From Terriglobia bacterium (GTDB lineage Bacteria > Acidobacteriota > Terriglobia > Terriglobales > Acidobacteriaceae): a stretch of DNA of 64,000 nucleotides. This document shows, piece after piece, positions 1 through 11,030 of this stretch (position 1 is the first letter of the stretch; each line of letters opens with the position of its first letter). The notes under the pieces were generated by a model, which worked only from the letters and a program-made list of their open reading frames with translations, made no database searches and was not told the DNA's origin. The stretch is from positions 1-64,000 of the forward strand of contig JAIQET010000012.1 in assembly GCA_020073645.1 (NCBI GenBank), in the 5' to 3' direction. Position numbers and translations under genes: made by a program.

Positions 1-492
1 CCGGAAAACCCTAACTCATACTTCGTGGATCGGGCTCACGCCCGCTTCCCGCAAATGGATGTCTGGCCAAGCTGTCGCTTTGGCCGCTACCCAGGATCGC
101 ACGCCGTTCGCCAACTTATCCGCCCCTCACCCGCTTCGAGAGCCCACTCTTCCAAGCGCCAGGAGATCTCCGTCTCCTCTTGACTTTTACTTATCATGGA
201 TGTCCCCGGTTTCCCCGGGCATTCTGCTGGGTCTGGCAAAGATTGCCGCCCGGCGAATCATCGAACTTCCTGCCAAGGGCAGTGGCAAGTCATAGCGAGT
301 CCCGCACCCCGGTCCTCCGGAAAGCAATTTGGGCTTTGCAGCACGGCCCTGCGCGCTATGCAGAACGTTGCACATTGACAAGTCTGGGATTGCGGCAGAG
401 ACTGACCGTCGTTGGCCGCCACGCCATCCCCAGGCTGCTGGTCGAGTTGGCCCCGTTTCCGCTCCGAAGATCGGATGCCACTGGAGGCACGC
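1..492. other. Left-edge stretch without a convincing gene
   Basis: Short open frames exist here, but none has a recognisable domain or ribosome binding site. A TTGACA hexamer at 375-380 could be a -35 element for the FG-GAP gene starting at 493, but I see no good -10 box at the right distance. It may also hold the end of a gene outside the window. Confidence 0.3.
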
Positions 493-2760
493 ATGAAGCC
501 CCACTATCTCGCCCTCTTTCTGCTCTGCACGACGACGCTCGTGCTGGCGCAGACGAACCCCGTTCCGCTGATCAATCAGCCGCTGGTCCCAGCCAGCGCC
601 GCTCCGGGCGGGCCAGGGTTCAACCTCGTGGTGAATGGCACGGGCTTCAGCGCAGCGTCTGTTGTCGAATGGAACGGAAGGAGTCTGATCACAACGGTCG
701 TCTCGGGTCAGAAGTTGATCGCTAAAGTCCCGGCTTCGAGAATCAGCAAGGCCGGAACAGCTTCGGTAAGGGTAGCAAATCCAGGCGTGGCTTCCTCGAA
801 CGTCGTGCTTTTTCCCGTGGCGGCTTCGGAATCGGCGGTGGCCTTCTCACGAACGGATATTGACGATCCAACGCCCACTATCGTGTTCTCCGCAGATTTC
901 AATAATGACCAAAGGGCGGATCTGCTCGTCGGAGACGGCAACGGCGTTTCGCTCTTCCTGGGCAAGGGAAACGGTTCTTTTAACTCCCCACTCGTAACAC
1001 TCACTGATGGGTTAACTCTTGTTACCGGAGACTTTAACAATAGTGGCAACCTTGGCTTTGCATATTTGGACGTGTACTTGGGTAATGGAGAGGGGACTTT
1101 CACTTTCGGCTCCTCTTTCAACGATCAGGAGGAAGGTGGACTTGTCACCGGCGATTTCAACGGTGACGGCAAACTGGATGTCGTGTTGTTCAATGTAAGT
1201 TTTGGAAGTATCGGGGCTCAGGTTTCGCTCGGCAACGGCGACGGAACCTTCACAGCCACAGGACCTTCGTTCGGGACCAACGCAGAGACCGCAACCGTCG
1301 CCGATTTCAATGGCGACGGAAAGCTGGACCTCGCGGTTCCCAGTTATCAGGGCAATACTGTCTCAATCTTTCTGGGAAACGGCGACGGAACCTTCCAGTC
1401 ACCGATGTCTGCTACTGCACCAAGCGCGCAAAGATTAACCACCGCAGACTTCAATGGTGACGGTATTCTGGATCTGGCCGTACCGGCCGGTTCTTCGGGA
1501 ATTGCCGTCCTACTCGGCAATGGTGACGGATCCTTCAAGCCTTATGTGACCTACCCGACTGCGTCCAACTCCGTGCAGACCGTGACGGGCGATTTCAATG
1601 GTGACGGCAAACTGGATTTGGCTGCTCTGTGCGTTACCACCGAGAGTGGCACCGGGTTCGTGTCCTTATTGCTGGGAAATGGCGACGGCAGTTTTCAGAC
1701 TCACGTCGATTTTGCAACGGGAATTTACCCAGACGGGATGGATTTGGGCGATTTCAACAACGATGGCCGGCTGGATCTCGCGGTGGCAAACTATTTTGGC
1801 AATAGTCTATCCATCTTCCTGCAATCCACCGTGAGCCTCTCACCGATTAGCTTGACGTTCCCTGCCCAGAATGTCGGGTCCACCAGCTCTCCCCAGAACT
1901 TGACGCTCACGAATTCTGGCAACACTGCGATCACGATCAACAGCATTACATTTACAGGCGCAAATGCGACGGATTTCTCCCAGACCAACACCTGTGGCAC
2001 CAGCTTGGCTGGTGGCACGAGTTGTGCGATCGCGGTTACCTTCACACCGACAGCTACTGGCACGCGCACGGCCACCATTAACGTGAATGACAACGCGGTG
2101 GGAAGTCCTCAGACTGCGGCTCTGTCAGGCACCGGTACCGCCCCGGCCGTTACGCTTTCCACCAACAACCTGACCTTCGCCACCCAGCTCTTGCGAACCA
2201 CCAGTTCGGCCCAGCAGGTTACGGTCACGAATACCGGCACTGGAACACTGAACATCACCAGCATCGTCGGCACGGGAGACTTCACCCAGACCAACACTTG
2301 CGGCTCCAGCGTACAGCCGGGAGCAAGTTGCACGATCAGCGTGCAGTTCATGCCGACGCAAAAGGGGACGCGCACCGGTTCGGTGACAATTATGGACAAC
2401 GCTCCGGACAATCCGCAAACCATTTCCCTGACGGGATGTGGGACGGTGGTTAAGCTGTCGGCTATCGGGTTGAATTTCGGCAATCAGAAGGTGGGAACCA
2501 CCAGTCCTCCGGTTATCGTGACCGTAACCAACGTATCCGGACAAACGCTGTCGCTCAGTTCGATCAGCATTACCGGGACTGATCCCGGTGACTTCGCCCA
2601 GACGAACACCTGCGGTACCGGTATAGCAGGCCACGCGAGTTGCAAGATTCGGGTGACGTTCACACCTACGATGCAAGGATCTCGAAACGCGACGCTTTCG
2701 ATCAGCGACAACGGCGGTTGTAGTCCGCAGACTGTTGCATTGTCGGGGAATGGTACGTAA
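493..2760 (+). CDS. Secreted FG-GAP/VCBS repeat protein with three choice-of-anchor D domains
   Basis: A 755-residue exported protein. The start at 493 is chosen because it opens a signal peptide (MKPHYLALFLL, cleavage after LAQ near residue 20); the frame is open further upstream. Residues about 25-115 resemble an IPT/TIG immunoglobulin-like domain. Residues about 130-440 carry FG-GAP repeats of the form [11 protein letters not shown] followed by LLGNGDGTF, whose Asp/Asn loops usually bind calcium in a beta-propeller. Three ASPM/SPD-2/Hydin-like domains begin near residues 448, 554 and 654, each with a TNTCG motif. The N-terminus matches the opposed gene ending at 3265, so the two are paralogs. 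Likely a cell-surface or secreted adhesion protein; the ligand is unknown. No sorting signal is visible. Confidence 0.85.
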   Translation: MKPHYLALFLLCTTTLVLAQTNPVPLINQPLVPASAAPGGPGFNLVVNGTGFSAASVVEWNGRSLITTVVSGQKLIAKVPASRISKAGTASVRVANPGVASSNVVLFPVAASESAVAFSRTDIDDPTPTIVFSADFNNDQRADLLVGDGNGVSLFLGKGNGSFNSPLVTLTDGLTLVTGDFNNSGNLGFAYLDVYLGNGEGTFTFGSSFNDQEEGGLVTGDFNGDGKLDVVLFNVSFGSIGAQVSLGNGDGTFTATGPSFGTNAETATVADFNGDGKLDLAVPSYQGNTVSIFLGNGDGTFQSPMSATAPSAQRLTTADFNGDGILDLAVPAGSSGIAVLLGNGDGSFKPYVTYPTASNSVQTVTGDFNGDGKLDLAALCVTTESGTGFVSLLLGNGDGSFQTHVDFATGIYPDGMDLGDFNNDGRLDLAVANYFGNSLSIFLQSTVSLSPISLTFPAQNVGSTSSPQNLTLTNSGNTAITINSITFTGANATDFSQTNTCGTSLAGGTSCAIAVTFTPTATGTRTATINVNDNAVGSPQTAALSGTGTAPAVTLSTNNLTFATQLLRTTSSAQQVTVTNTGTGTLNITSIVGTGDFTQTNTCGSSVQPGASCTISVQFMPTQKGTRTGSVTIMDNAPDNPQTISLTGCGTVVKLSAIGLNFGNQKVGTTSPPVIVTVTNVSGQTLSLSSISITGTDPGDFAQTNTCGTGIAGHASCKIRVTFTPTMQGSRNATLSISDNGGCSPQTVALSGNGT

Positions 2761-2965
2761 GGGCAGGGCACGACGCGAGCATGCCCAATGAGTTCAGCGG
2801 TGCAGTGGAGGCTGAGCGGCTCGCGCCTGACCGCTCCAGCGCGCCCCCATAAGCGGTCCATCACCAGCGCGAAAACAGCCCTCCGCGAACGCCCCGCAGC
2901 GCAGCTCAAGCGCCCCAGCATCTCATCAGATCAGCTTTCACATCCCCGTGCGCGTCAGCGCATCA

Positions 2966-3053
2966 GCATCGCGAACAGCCAAATATTACTAGTCAGTTAC
3001 TAGTAGAGCGTCACTTTGAAGTGCTCTAATCCCTAACCCGTCCGACAATTGAC
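2966..3053. repeat. 88-bp direct repeat, copy 1
   Basis: Matches 4886-4973 in the same orientation over 88 bp without gaps, with about 16 mismatches by eye. It contains two TTACTAGT octamers at 2986-2993 and 2997-3004, spaced exactly 11 bp, and ends in a conserved block CCTAACCCGTCCGACAATTG. The two copies bracket the second FG-GAP gene. Confidence 0.8.
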
Positions 3054-3060
3054 GGGTTAG
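3033..3060. terminator. Strong hairpin, possible terminator between convergent genes
   Basis: CTAACCCGTC (3033-3042) pairs perfectly with GACGGGTTAG (3051-3060) around an 8-base loop. It lies between two convergent genes. There is no T-tract, so factor-independent termination is uncertain. The right arm is lost in repeat copy 2. Confidence 0.45.
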
Positions 3061-3264
3061 GACACTGACATCCGTGCGGGCCGACGCCGACCACATCCGA
3101 GGCACTGGCAGGCGCTGGCGAAGTTGGTCGGGATGTCGCCCGAATGTGCTTAGAGCAGCCGATCAATTGTGGTCGGCACGGCGATTTTCCAGCAGCGCGA
3201 AGAAACTAGTGAGGGGGATCGGGTTGATGCCAATTTGGTCCGACCACAATCGCAGCAGAGGCGC

Positions 3265-4629
3265 TCATTGCGTCTGCAGGAATATCGAGACCGCAGATTG
3301 AACGTTACTGGCGAGGTCGAGCTTGCCATCGCCATTGAAGTCGCCTGTGACTAAGAATTGCGGGTTTGGACCGCTAGCGAAGCGCAAACGAGGCTTCAAG
3401 GTCCCGTCGCCATTCCCCAAGTAGATGGACAGATCAAATGAGAATGCATTGATGAGCGCGGCATCGAGCTTGCCGTCGGCGTTGAAATCGCCCGCAATTA
3501 CCGACTTGGGTCCGATGCCGGTAGAATAGTTAACCGCCGATTGAAAGGTGCCGTCGCCATTTCCGAGCAGGACTGAGATCGCACTCCCGGCCACCATCAA
3601 GTCGAGTTTCCCGTCCCCATTGAGATCGGCAACTGCAATTGAACTGGGTCCAAGTCGTGTAGCGAATGAGACTGGCGGTTGAAACTTACCGTTGCCCTTG
3701 TTCAGAAAAATGTCCGCCGTGTTAGCGCCCCCGTTGGTCAAGGCGAGGTCAATCTTGCCATCGCGATTGAAATCGCCCGCCGCCAATCCGAAGGACTGCC
3801 CGGAGTGGAGCAGAAAATGCCCGAAGGCCCGGAATGTGCCATCGCCAAGGCCGCGCAGAATGAACAGGCCACCGGGACTGTTATTGTCGGCAAGGGCAAG
3901 GTCCAGCTTTCCATCGCCATCTAAGTCGGCCGCTACAACAGCCGCAGATCCAGTTGCCGTATTCGAGTCAATATGGTTCTGGAATGTGCCATCCCCGTTT
4001 CCGAGGAAAACCGAAACAAGACCAAGACAGCAGGACGCATCCGCGATATCTAGTTTGCCGTCGTCGTTGAAATCACCGATGACTACGGCACCGGTGGAAC
4101 CACCCGTCCCGTATGAGACGCTGGGCTGGAACGTGCCATCACCATTTCCCAGCAGAATGGAAATGCTCGAACCGTTATTCCCGAGTACCAAGTCGAGCTT
4201 ACCATCGGCGTTGAAGTCGCCGGTTGCCAAGGTGATCAGAGAAGCGGTGCTGATTTGCGAACTGTTGAGCGATACCGAAACAGTCGGGTTGGAGATGGGA
4301 AAGTAGGCGACGTTCGATGCAGACCCAGTCCCACGATTCAGGACAGTTACGGACGCCGTGCCTGCCGTCGCGATGTTCGTAGATGGAACTGCCGCAGTTA
4401 GCTGTGAATTGCCAACGAAGGTCGTCGTCAGCGGTGTGCCGTTCCATTTCACCACGGCTCCCGAGACGAACCCAGTGCCATTCACCGTGAGCGTGAATCC
4501 CGACCCGCCCGGAGGAGTGCTTGTGGGAACAAGCGGTTGATTGATGAGCGGCACCGGATTTGTTTGCCCAAGCACGACTGTGCTGCTGAGGCAAATCACG
4601 AACAGGCAAACATAGAAAAGCGGCTTCAT
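3265..4629 (-). CDS. Secreted FG-GAP/VCBS repeat protein
   Basis: A 454-residue exported protein. The start at 4629 is preceded by a good GGGAGG ribosome binding site and opens a signal peptide ([16 protein letters not shown], cleavage after VLGQ). The mature start [14 protein letters not shown] and the following IPT/TIG-like domain nearly match the gene at 493. From about residue 120 to the end there are FG-GAP repeats of [11 protein letters not shown] plus LLGNGDGTF type, consistent with a calcium-binding beta-propeller. It lacks the choice-of-anchor D domains of its paralog and ends soon after the last repeat. Location should be extracellular or cell surface; the partner is unknown. Confidence 0.85.
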   Translation of the reverse strand: MKPLFYVCLFVICLSSTVVLGQTNPVPLINQPLVPTSTPPGGSGFTLTVNGTGFVSGAVVKWNGTPLTTTFVGNSQLTAAVPSTNIATAGTASVTVLNRGTGSASNVAYFPISNPTVSVSLNSSQISTASLITLATGDFNADGKLDLVLGNNGSSISILLGNGDGTFQPSVSYGTGGSTGAVVIGDFNDDGKLDIADASCCLGLVSVFLGNGDGTFQNHIDSNTATGSAAVVAADLDGDGKLDLALADNNSPGGLFILRGLGDGTFRAFGHFLLHSGQSFGLAAGDFNRDGKIDLALTNGGANTADIFLNKGNGKFQPPVSFATRLGPSSIAVADLNGDGKLDLMVAGSAISVLLGNGDGTFQSAVNYSTGIGPKSVIAGDFNADGKLDAALINAFSFDLSIYLGNGDGTLKPRLRFASGPNPQFLVTGDFNGDGKLDLASNVQSAVSIFLQTQ

Positions 4630-4885
4630 GACAACCTCCCTTGGCGGACAAGCGACCAGAACTCGGTGGAGCAACTGCTGGGGGAAGCGCAACGTGAACG
4701 TTGGAAGTGTGCTCCAATCGGCAAGGGCAGTCAAGAACGCAGGGTTTGCACTCTCGCTGAGGGGCTTTGCCACTGGAACGATCTCAAAGTAGTCCTATCC
4801 CCTCGGCTCTACTTACATATTTGCGCAAACGTCAGCACAGCTCCAGTGCCCCGCCCGGCGCGTCGCAAACTCTACGTCTCAAAAT

Positions 4886-4973
4886 GCATCGAAAACAGTG
4901 CAATATTACTAGTTAGTTACTAGTAATGTGTCGTTTCAAAGTGCTCTATCTCCTAACCCGTCCGACAATTGAC
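4886..4973. repeat. 88-bp direct repeat, copy 2
   Basis: Second copy of the repeat at 2966-3053. TTACTAGT octamers lie at 4906-4913 and 4917-4924, again 11 bp apart. The final bases overlap a possible -35 box of the nuoB promoter. Being upstream of two divergent genes (FG-GAP on minus, nuoB on plus), it could be an operator. Confidence 0.75.
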
Positions 4974-4998
4974 ACCCCTTCCGGCCAAGACCTAGACT
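4969..4998 (+). promoter_or_regulatory. Possible sigma-70 promoter of nuoB
   Basis: TTGACA (4969-4974), an 18-bp spacer and TAGACT (4993-4998) lie 80-110 bp before the nuoB start. The -35 box sits at the end of the 88-bp repeat. Only a motif match. Confidence 0.4.
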
Positions 4999-5018
4999 GA
5001 GAGGCTTGCATGCGAACC

Positions 5019-5055
5019 GCCCCACTTCTCGCAAAGAACGCGAGAAATGGGGCAC
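5019..5055. repeat. REP-like palindrome, copy 1
   Basis: GCCCCACTTCTCGC (5019-5032) faces GCGAGAAATGGGGC (5040-5053) with one mismatch and a 7-base loop, followed by AC. The same palindrome family occurs at 55309, 59541 and 61097. It lies 25 bp before the nuoB start, so it is in the mRNA leader if the promoter at 4969 is used. Confidence 0.8.
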
Positions 5056-5079
5056 CCCCGTCAGGGCAAAGGACACGAC

Positions 5080-5640
5080 ATGGGCTGGCTGGAGAACCGG
5101 TTTGAAAAGAATTTCCTGATCACCACCGTGGACTACGTGTTCAACTGGGCGCGCAAGTCGGCGGTGTGGCCGATGACGTTTGGCTTGGCGTGCTGCGCCA
5201 TCGAGATGATTGCTTCGTCCACGGCGCGGTTCGACATTGCGCGCTTCGGGTCGGAGGTGTTTCGTCCCAGCCCGCGGCAGAGCGACCTGATGATTGTGGC
5301 CGGAACCGTGACCCTGAAGATGGCGCCGGTGGTAAAGCGCATCTACGACCAGATGCCCGATCCCAAGTGGGTGATTTCGATGGGCGCGTGCTCGTCGGTG
5401 GGCGGGCCGTTCAATACCTACGCGGTGCTGCAGGGCGTGGACAAGATCGTGCCCACGGATGTGTACGTGATCGGGTGCCCGCCGCGTCCGGAAAATCTTT
5501 TCTACGCGCTGCTCAAGCTGCAGGACAAGATCGATCAGATGTCGCTGGCCAAGCGTCCCACCGAAGTGCGGCTGGATGAGAACATGGTGGAGAACTTCAA
5601 GCGGCAGGTGATGATCGCGCAGACGCTGCAACCAAGATAG
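5080..5640 (+). CDS. nuoB: NADH-quinone oxidoreductase subunit B (orphan)
   Basis: A 186-residue NuoB/PSST-family protein, the complex I subunit that carries iron-sulfur cluster N2 and passes electrons to quinone at the membrane interface. The four cluster ligands are visible: the adjacent pair C38-C39 in LACCAIE, C104 in GACSSVGG and C133 in GCPPRPE. The start at 5080 follows AAAGGA at suitable spacing; an in-frame ATG at 5047 would add 11 residues and run through the REP palindrome, so it is less likely. No other nuo gene is nearby; the neighbours are an FG-GAP protein and a Rieske protein. It may be a dispersed complex I subunit or belong to another NuoB-like hydrogenase-type complex. Confidence 0.92.
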   Translation: MGWLENRFEKNFLITTVDYVFNWARKSAVWPMTFGLACCAIEMIASSTARFDIARFGSEVFRPSPRQSDLMIVAGTVTLKMAPVVKRIYDQMPDPKWVISMGACSSVGGPFNTYAVLQGVDKIVPTDVYVIGCPPRPENLFYALLKLQDKIDQMSLAKRPTEVRLDENMVENFKRQVMIAQTLQPR

Positions 5641-5742
5641 CAATTAGCAGTTAGCAATTAGCACTTGGCCCTTCGAGTTGATTGCCAATTGTTGATGCGC
5701 CCACCCGAATGTGTTTTGGCTAATTGCTAACTGCTAATTGCT
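5639..5742. repeat. Perfect 24-bp inverted repeat between nuoB and Rieske gene
   Basis: Arms 5639-5662 and 5719-5742 are exact reverse complements enclosing 56 bp. Each arm is built from short GCAATTAGCA/GTTAGCAATTA units. The left arm starts at the last two bases of the nuoB stop codon. It would form a long hairpin in mRNA between the two genes. Confidence 0.85.
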
Positions 5743-5761
5743 TGTCGCGAACGCCGACACT

Positions 5762-6070
5762 ATGTCCGAACTCATCAAACTCGCCAGCCGATCCGACCTT
5801 CCTCCCGAGGGTGAAGCCAAAGAGTTTCCCTGTGGCGACAAGATGATCTGCGTGGTGAATGTGAATGGTGTGATCACGGCGATGGACAATGTGTGCCTGC
5901 ATCGCGGGGGGCCGCTGGGGCAGGGAGTGGTCGAGGGCGACAAACTGGTTTGCCCGTGGCACGGCTGGCAGTGGGACCCCAAGACCGGCGAAGCCGCGCA
6001 CAATCCGGCGGCCAAGGTGGCGGTGTATCCGCTGAAGATGGAGAACGGGGACGTGATGATCGAGGTGTAA
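5762..6070 (+). CDS. Rieske [2Fe-2S] ferredoxin-like protein
   Basis: A 102-residue single-domain Rieske protein, close to the size of NirD or dioxygenase ferredoxin components. Cluster ligands are present as CLHRGG (Cys-X-His) and CPWHGW (Cys-X2-His), and DPKTGEAAHNPA follows as in the family. The start at 5762 (MSELIKLASRSD) fits family length; an earlier in-frame start at 5738 falls in the inverted repeat arm. No signal peptide or membrane segment is seen, so it should be cytoplasmic. It lies downstream of nuoB on the same strand and may share its transcript. No oxygenase or nitrite reductase partner is adjacent, so its electron acceptor is unknown. Confidence 0.85.
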   Translation: MSELIKLASRSDLPPEGEAKEFPCGDKMICVVNVNGVITAMDNVCLHRGGPLGQGVVEGDKLVCPWHGWQWDPKTGEAAHNPAAKVAVYPLKMENGDVMIEV

Positions 6071-6150
6071 GCTCTTAACTTTTGTCCTTTGATTGAAGAC
6101 GGCCGGCGGGACCCTTCGACCGCGCTCAGGGCAGGCTCTGGCGCTACGGC

Positions 6151-7386
6151 TTATCCCAGAAACTTCAAGAAGTCACCCGGCTGATTGTTAAACCCGGGGA
6201 AGACCTGGTCGAGCGCATGGTTGCCAAGGTGGCGGTAGACGGCTTCGCCCAGCACTTGGCGGAAGTCGGTGGTGAGAGCCAGGTCACGGCCTTCGTAGAG
6301 TTGCGATTGGTCGAGACCGGGCCAGCGTCCGTAGACTTTGCCGCCTTTCACCGGGCCGCCCATGACGAACATCACATTGGCGTGGCCGTGGTCGGTGCCA
6401 CGGTTTCCGTTCTCGCGGGCGGTGCGTCCAAACTCGGACATGGTGACGACGACGGTGTCTTCGGCAAGATCACCGAGATCGGTCCAGAAGGCGGCCAGGG
6501 ACTGCGAGAATTCGCGCAGGATGTTAGCGATCTGGCCCTGGGTGCTGCCCTCGTTTACATGGTGGTCCCAGCCGCCGATGTCGGCGAAAGCTACCTGCAC
6601 GCCCAAGTTTGCTTTGATGAGCTGAGCGAGCTGCTTGAGGCTGTCTGCGAAGCGGCCGCCGGGATAATCTGCGCCGGGCGCGGGCGTGTACTTCGAGGGG
6701 TCGGCGGACTTCAGCATCTTGACTGCTTCGAAGGTCTCCTGGCCGGTGCCGTGCAGCACGGAATCCACCGAGTGCGCGTACATGGCTTCGAAAGTGTTGG
6801 CGATGGGTGCGGCACTCGGACTGCGGCCACCGACGCCGAAATCGTTGATGTTGTTCATCGCGACCGCGGGCTCGCTGCCGGAGAGTATGCGCGGCAAGGA
6901 AGGGCCGAGGGCGATGGCACGGAAGGCGGAATTGTCGGCAGGCGCGGCATGCAGCGCGCGATTGAGCCAGCCATCGTCGGTCGCCTTCACGCCGGGGGTG
7001 CCGGATTCCATGAAGTCCTGGGCATCGAAGTGGGAGCGCGTGGGGTCGGGCGAGCCGGCGGCGTGCACGATGGCAAGATGACGCTGCTTCCACAACGGCT
7101 CGAAGGCGGACATCGCGGGGTGGAGACCAAAGAAACCGTCAAGATCGAGAACCGCGTTGCGTGGGATATTGATGGACGGCCGCATGGCGTAGTACGCCTG
7201 CTCTCCGTGAGGGACCACGATGTTGAGGCCGTCGGCGGCGCCGCGTTGGAAGATGACGACCAGGCGCTTGGCGTTGGTGGCCTGTTCAGCACCGAAAGCG
7301 GCGCGCTTGAGAAATGCGGGCAGCGCAGCCGTGCCCACAACGGCGAGGGCGGAGTTACGAAGAAATACGCGTCGGGTTAGTGACAT
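6151..7386 (-). CDS. DUF1501 domain protein, Tat-exported
   Basis: A 411-residue DUF1501 protein, a family related to the sulfatase/alkaline phosphatase fold. The N-terminus SLTRRVFLRNSALAVVG has a twin-arginine signal ending near AFG-AEQ at about residue 33. Family-typical segments include VIFQRGAADGLN, a GGWDHH motif (candidate metal ligands) and MSEFGRTARENG with TDHGHANV. It is the downstream partner of the DUF1800 gene, with 52 bp between them. This pairing recurs in Acidobacteria, Planctomycetes and Verrucomicrobia. The substrate is unknown; a role at the cell envelope is inferred from export. Confidence 0.88.
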   Translation of the reverse strand: MSLTRRVFLRNSALAVVGTAALPAFLKRAAFGAEQATNAKRLVVIFQRGAADGLNIVVPHGEQAYYAMRPSINIPRNAVLDLDGFFGLHPAMSAFEPLWKQRHLAIVHAAGSPDPTRSHFDAQDFMESGTPGVKATDDGWLNRALHAAPADNSAFRAIALGPSLPRILSGSEPAVAMNNINDFGVGGRSPSAAPIANTFEAMYAHSVDSVLHGTGQETFEAVKMLKSADPSKYTPAPGADYPGGRFADSLKQLAQLIKANLGVQVAFADIGGWDHHVNEGSTQGQIANILREFSQSLAAFWTDLGDLAEDTVVVTMSEFGRTARENGNRGTDHGHANVMFVMGGPVKGGKVYGRWPGLDQSQLYEGRDLALTTDFRQVLGEAVYRHLGNHALDQVFPGFNNQPGDFLKFLG

Positions 7387-7438
7387 AAAAACCAGTTCTC
7401 CGTTGTCAGTTCTCGGTTCTCAGTTTCAGCGACGCCAG

Positions 7439-9451
<2,013 letters not shown>

Positions 9452-9817
9452 GAATGCACCGTTTCGCGGAGGGGGAGGTGCTAGTACTTATCAACCCGAA
9501 AAGCGGGAAAAGGTTGTGGAAAGGGGACCCTTGGTGCGTGCCGACTTAGTTCTTCCATGGTTGGAGCGATGGCATTTGGGTCCGCCCCCGAAATAGCGAG
9601 CTGGTTTTAAGCGTCCCTACGGGACGCGTTTGCGTGTGTGGGCTCGACCCGCCACTGAAGTGGCGGGCTACTTTCAGTCGCGCCTACGACGCTGGCTGTC
9701 GTGGGCACACGCGATGAGGCACGTGTCGATTGTGATCCGGAGCCTTGCAGAGAAGGCCCTTCGGAGCTAGCATTCGGGCTGTTCTACGTGGCTCATCCGT
9801 CCGGGCGGAGGTGGTCA
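9452..9817. other. Intergenic stretch with two perfect hairpins
   Basis: No gene is supported between the divergent DUF1800 and TPR genes. GCGTCCC pairs with GGGACGC around TAC at 9611-9627, and CCCGCCACT pairs with AGTGGCGGG at 9648-9667. Such GC-rich hairpins resemble dispersed intergenic repeats rather than terminators, because no T-run follows. Confidence 0.6.
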
Positions 9818-10951
9818 ATGAAGCGCACGATTTCGGCTGTGATCCTGATCGTGATTTTTCTTCCCCTGCTGTTGCACGCGCAACTGGACAAGATTGTGAT
9901 TCCGGCGGGCACACCGGAGGACAAGGCATTGCAGGCGATCTCCAACGAACCGGACGCCCAGAAGAAGCTGACCATGTATGAGGGTTTTGTGCAGGAGTTC
10001 GCGTCGAATCCGGCGGCGGTAGCGTACGGGAATTGGCAGATCTCGCAGCACTACCAGACTGCGAGCGATCTGCAGAAGGCGCTGGAGTACGGTGACAAAG
10101 CGCTGGCGAGTTCTCCGCACAATCTCGATATCCTGGTTTCACAGGCCAATGTTGCGCAGCAGATGAAGAATAATGGGAAGGTGATCGATTATGCCCTGCG
10201 GGGCGGGGAAGCTTACAACTCCATCAACAAGGAAGCCAAGCCAGAAGGGATGAGCGACCAGGATTTCGCGTTGCGACTGGAAGAGGAGAAGAACGCGGCC
10301 AAGAGTTCGTACGAATTTCTGGAGGCGGCGGCGTTCAATGCCATTGTCGATGAAGCCGATGCCAAGACGCGGATGGCCGACATCGAGCGCTTCACGCCGG
10401 CGTTTCCCAATTCGCGCTTCGAAGACCAGGTGGCATCGTACGCGATGATGTCATTATCCGAACTAAAGGATATGTCGCGGCTGGTGGCATACGGGGAGAA
10501 AGCGCTGGCGGCGAATCCGAACAGCCTGGCGACGCTGACGCTCCTTTCCACTACTTATGTTGAGGATCCCAAACCTGGCAGCTTGAGCAAGGCCATCACC
10601 TATGCGCAGAAGACGATCGAGGTAGCCAAGGCTGATGCTCCCGATGCAGACCGCTCCCGCAAACTGTCGGCAGGAGTGGCGCACTCGACCTTGGGTTACG
10701 CCTACATGAAGGAGGACAAGACGGCGGCGGCTGTTCCCGAGTTGAAGGCCGCAGCGGCGCTGCTGAAAGAGCAGGATGAGCAGCAGTACGCGATTGCTTT
10801 GTACCGTCTGGGCTATGCTTACGCCAAACTGAACAAGGTCACCGAGGCGCGGGAAGTGCTGAACGAAGCGGTCAAGATTGCCGGGCCGGTGCAGGGACCA
10901 GCGCAGGACTTGCTCACAAAGGTAAACGCAGCGCGGGCCAAGGGGAAATAA
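9818..10951 (+). CDS. Exported TPR-repeat protein
   Basis: A 377-residue protein with a signal peptide (MKRTISAVILIVIFLPLLLHAQ). The start at 9818 is preceded by GGAGGTGG; upstream in-frame starts lack this. The body is helical with tetratricopeptide-like units, for example the AVAYGNWQISQHYQ region (about 65-105), a LGYAYMKEDKTAAAVPEL unit near 295 and a second LGYAYAKLNKVTEAREVL unit near 340. TPRs bind partner proteins, so a periplasmic scaffold role is likely. No catalytic motif is seen. It precedes the exopolysaccharide locus by about 80 bp on the same strand but need not belong to it. Confidence 0.75.
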   Translation: MKRTISAVILIVIFLPLLLHAQLDKIVIPAGTPEDKALQAISNEPDAQKKLTMYEGFVQEFASNPAAVAYGNWQISQHYQTASDLQKALEYGDKALASSPHNLDILVSQANVAQQMKNNGKVIDYALRGGEAYNSINKEAKPEGMSDQDFALRLEEEKNAAKSSYEFLEAAAFNAIVDEADAKTRMADIERFTPAFPNSRFEDQVASYAMMSLSELKDMSRLVAYGEKALAANPNSLATLTLLSTTYVEDPKPGSLSKAITYAQKTIEVAKADAPDADRSRKLSAGVAHSTLGYAYMKEDKTAAAVPELKAAAALLKEQDEQQYAIALYRLGYAYAKLNKVTEAREVLNEAVKIAGPVQGPAQDLLTKVNAARAKGK

Positions 10952-11030
10952 GCGCCCGGCCAGACGCGCGGAGAAGTCCCGGTGGTTTCGCTGGTCGGTT
11001 ATACTTGGCTCCTCGCGGGGTGGTGTTGGA

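Larger units (their letters stand above)
2761..3264. other. Intergenic stretch between convergent FG-GAP genes
   Basis: No gene is supported. The stretch holds copy 1 of the 88-bp direct repeat and a strong hairpin, listed separately. Confidence 0.5.

Noticed and set aside
6217-7380. A 387-codon open frame on the plus strand opposite the DUF1501 gene
   Set aside because: It is the exact antisense of a well-supported gene; its sequence is low-complexity Gly/Val/His rich with no domain, as expected for high-GC shadow frames.
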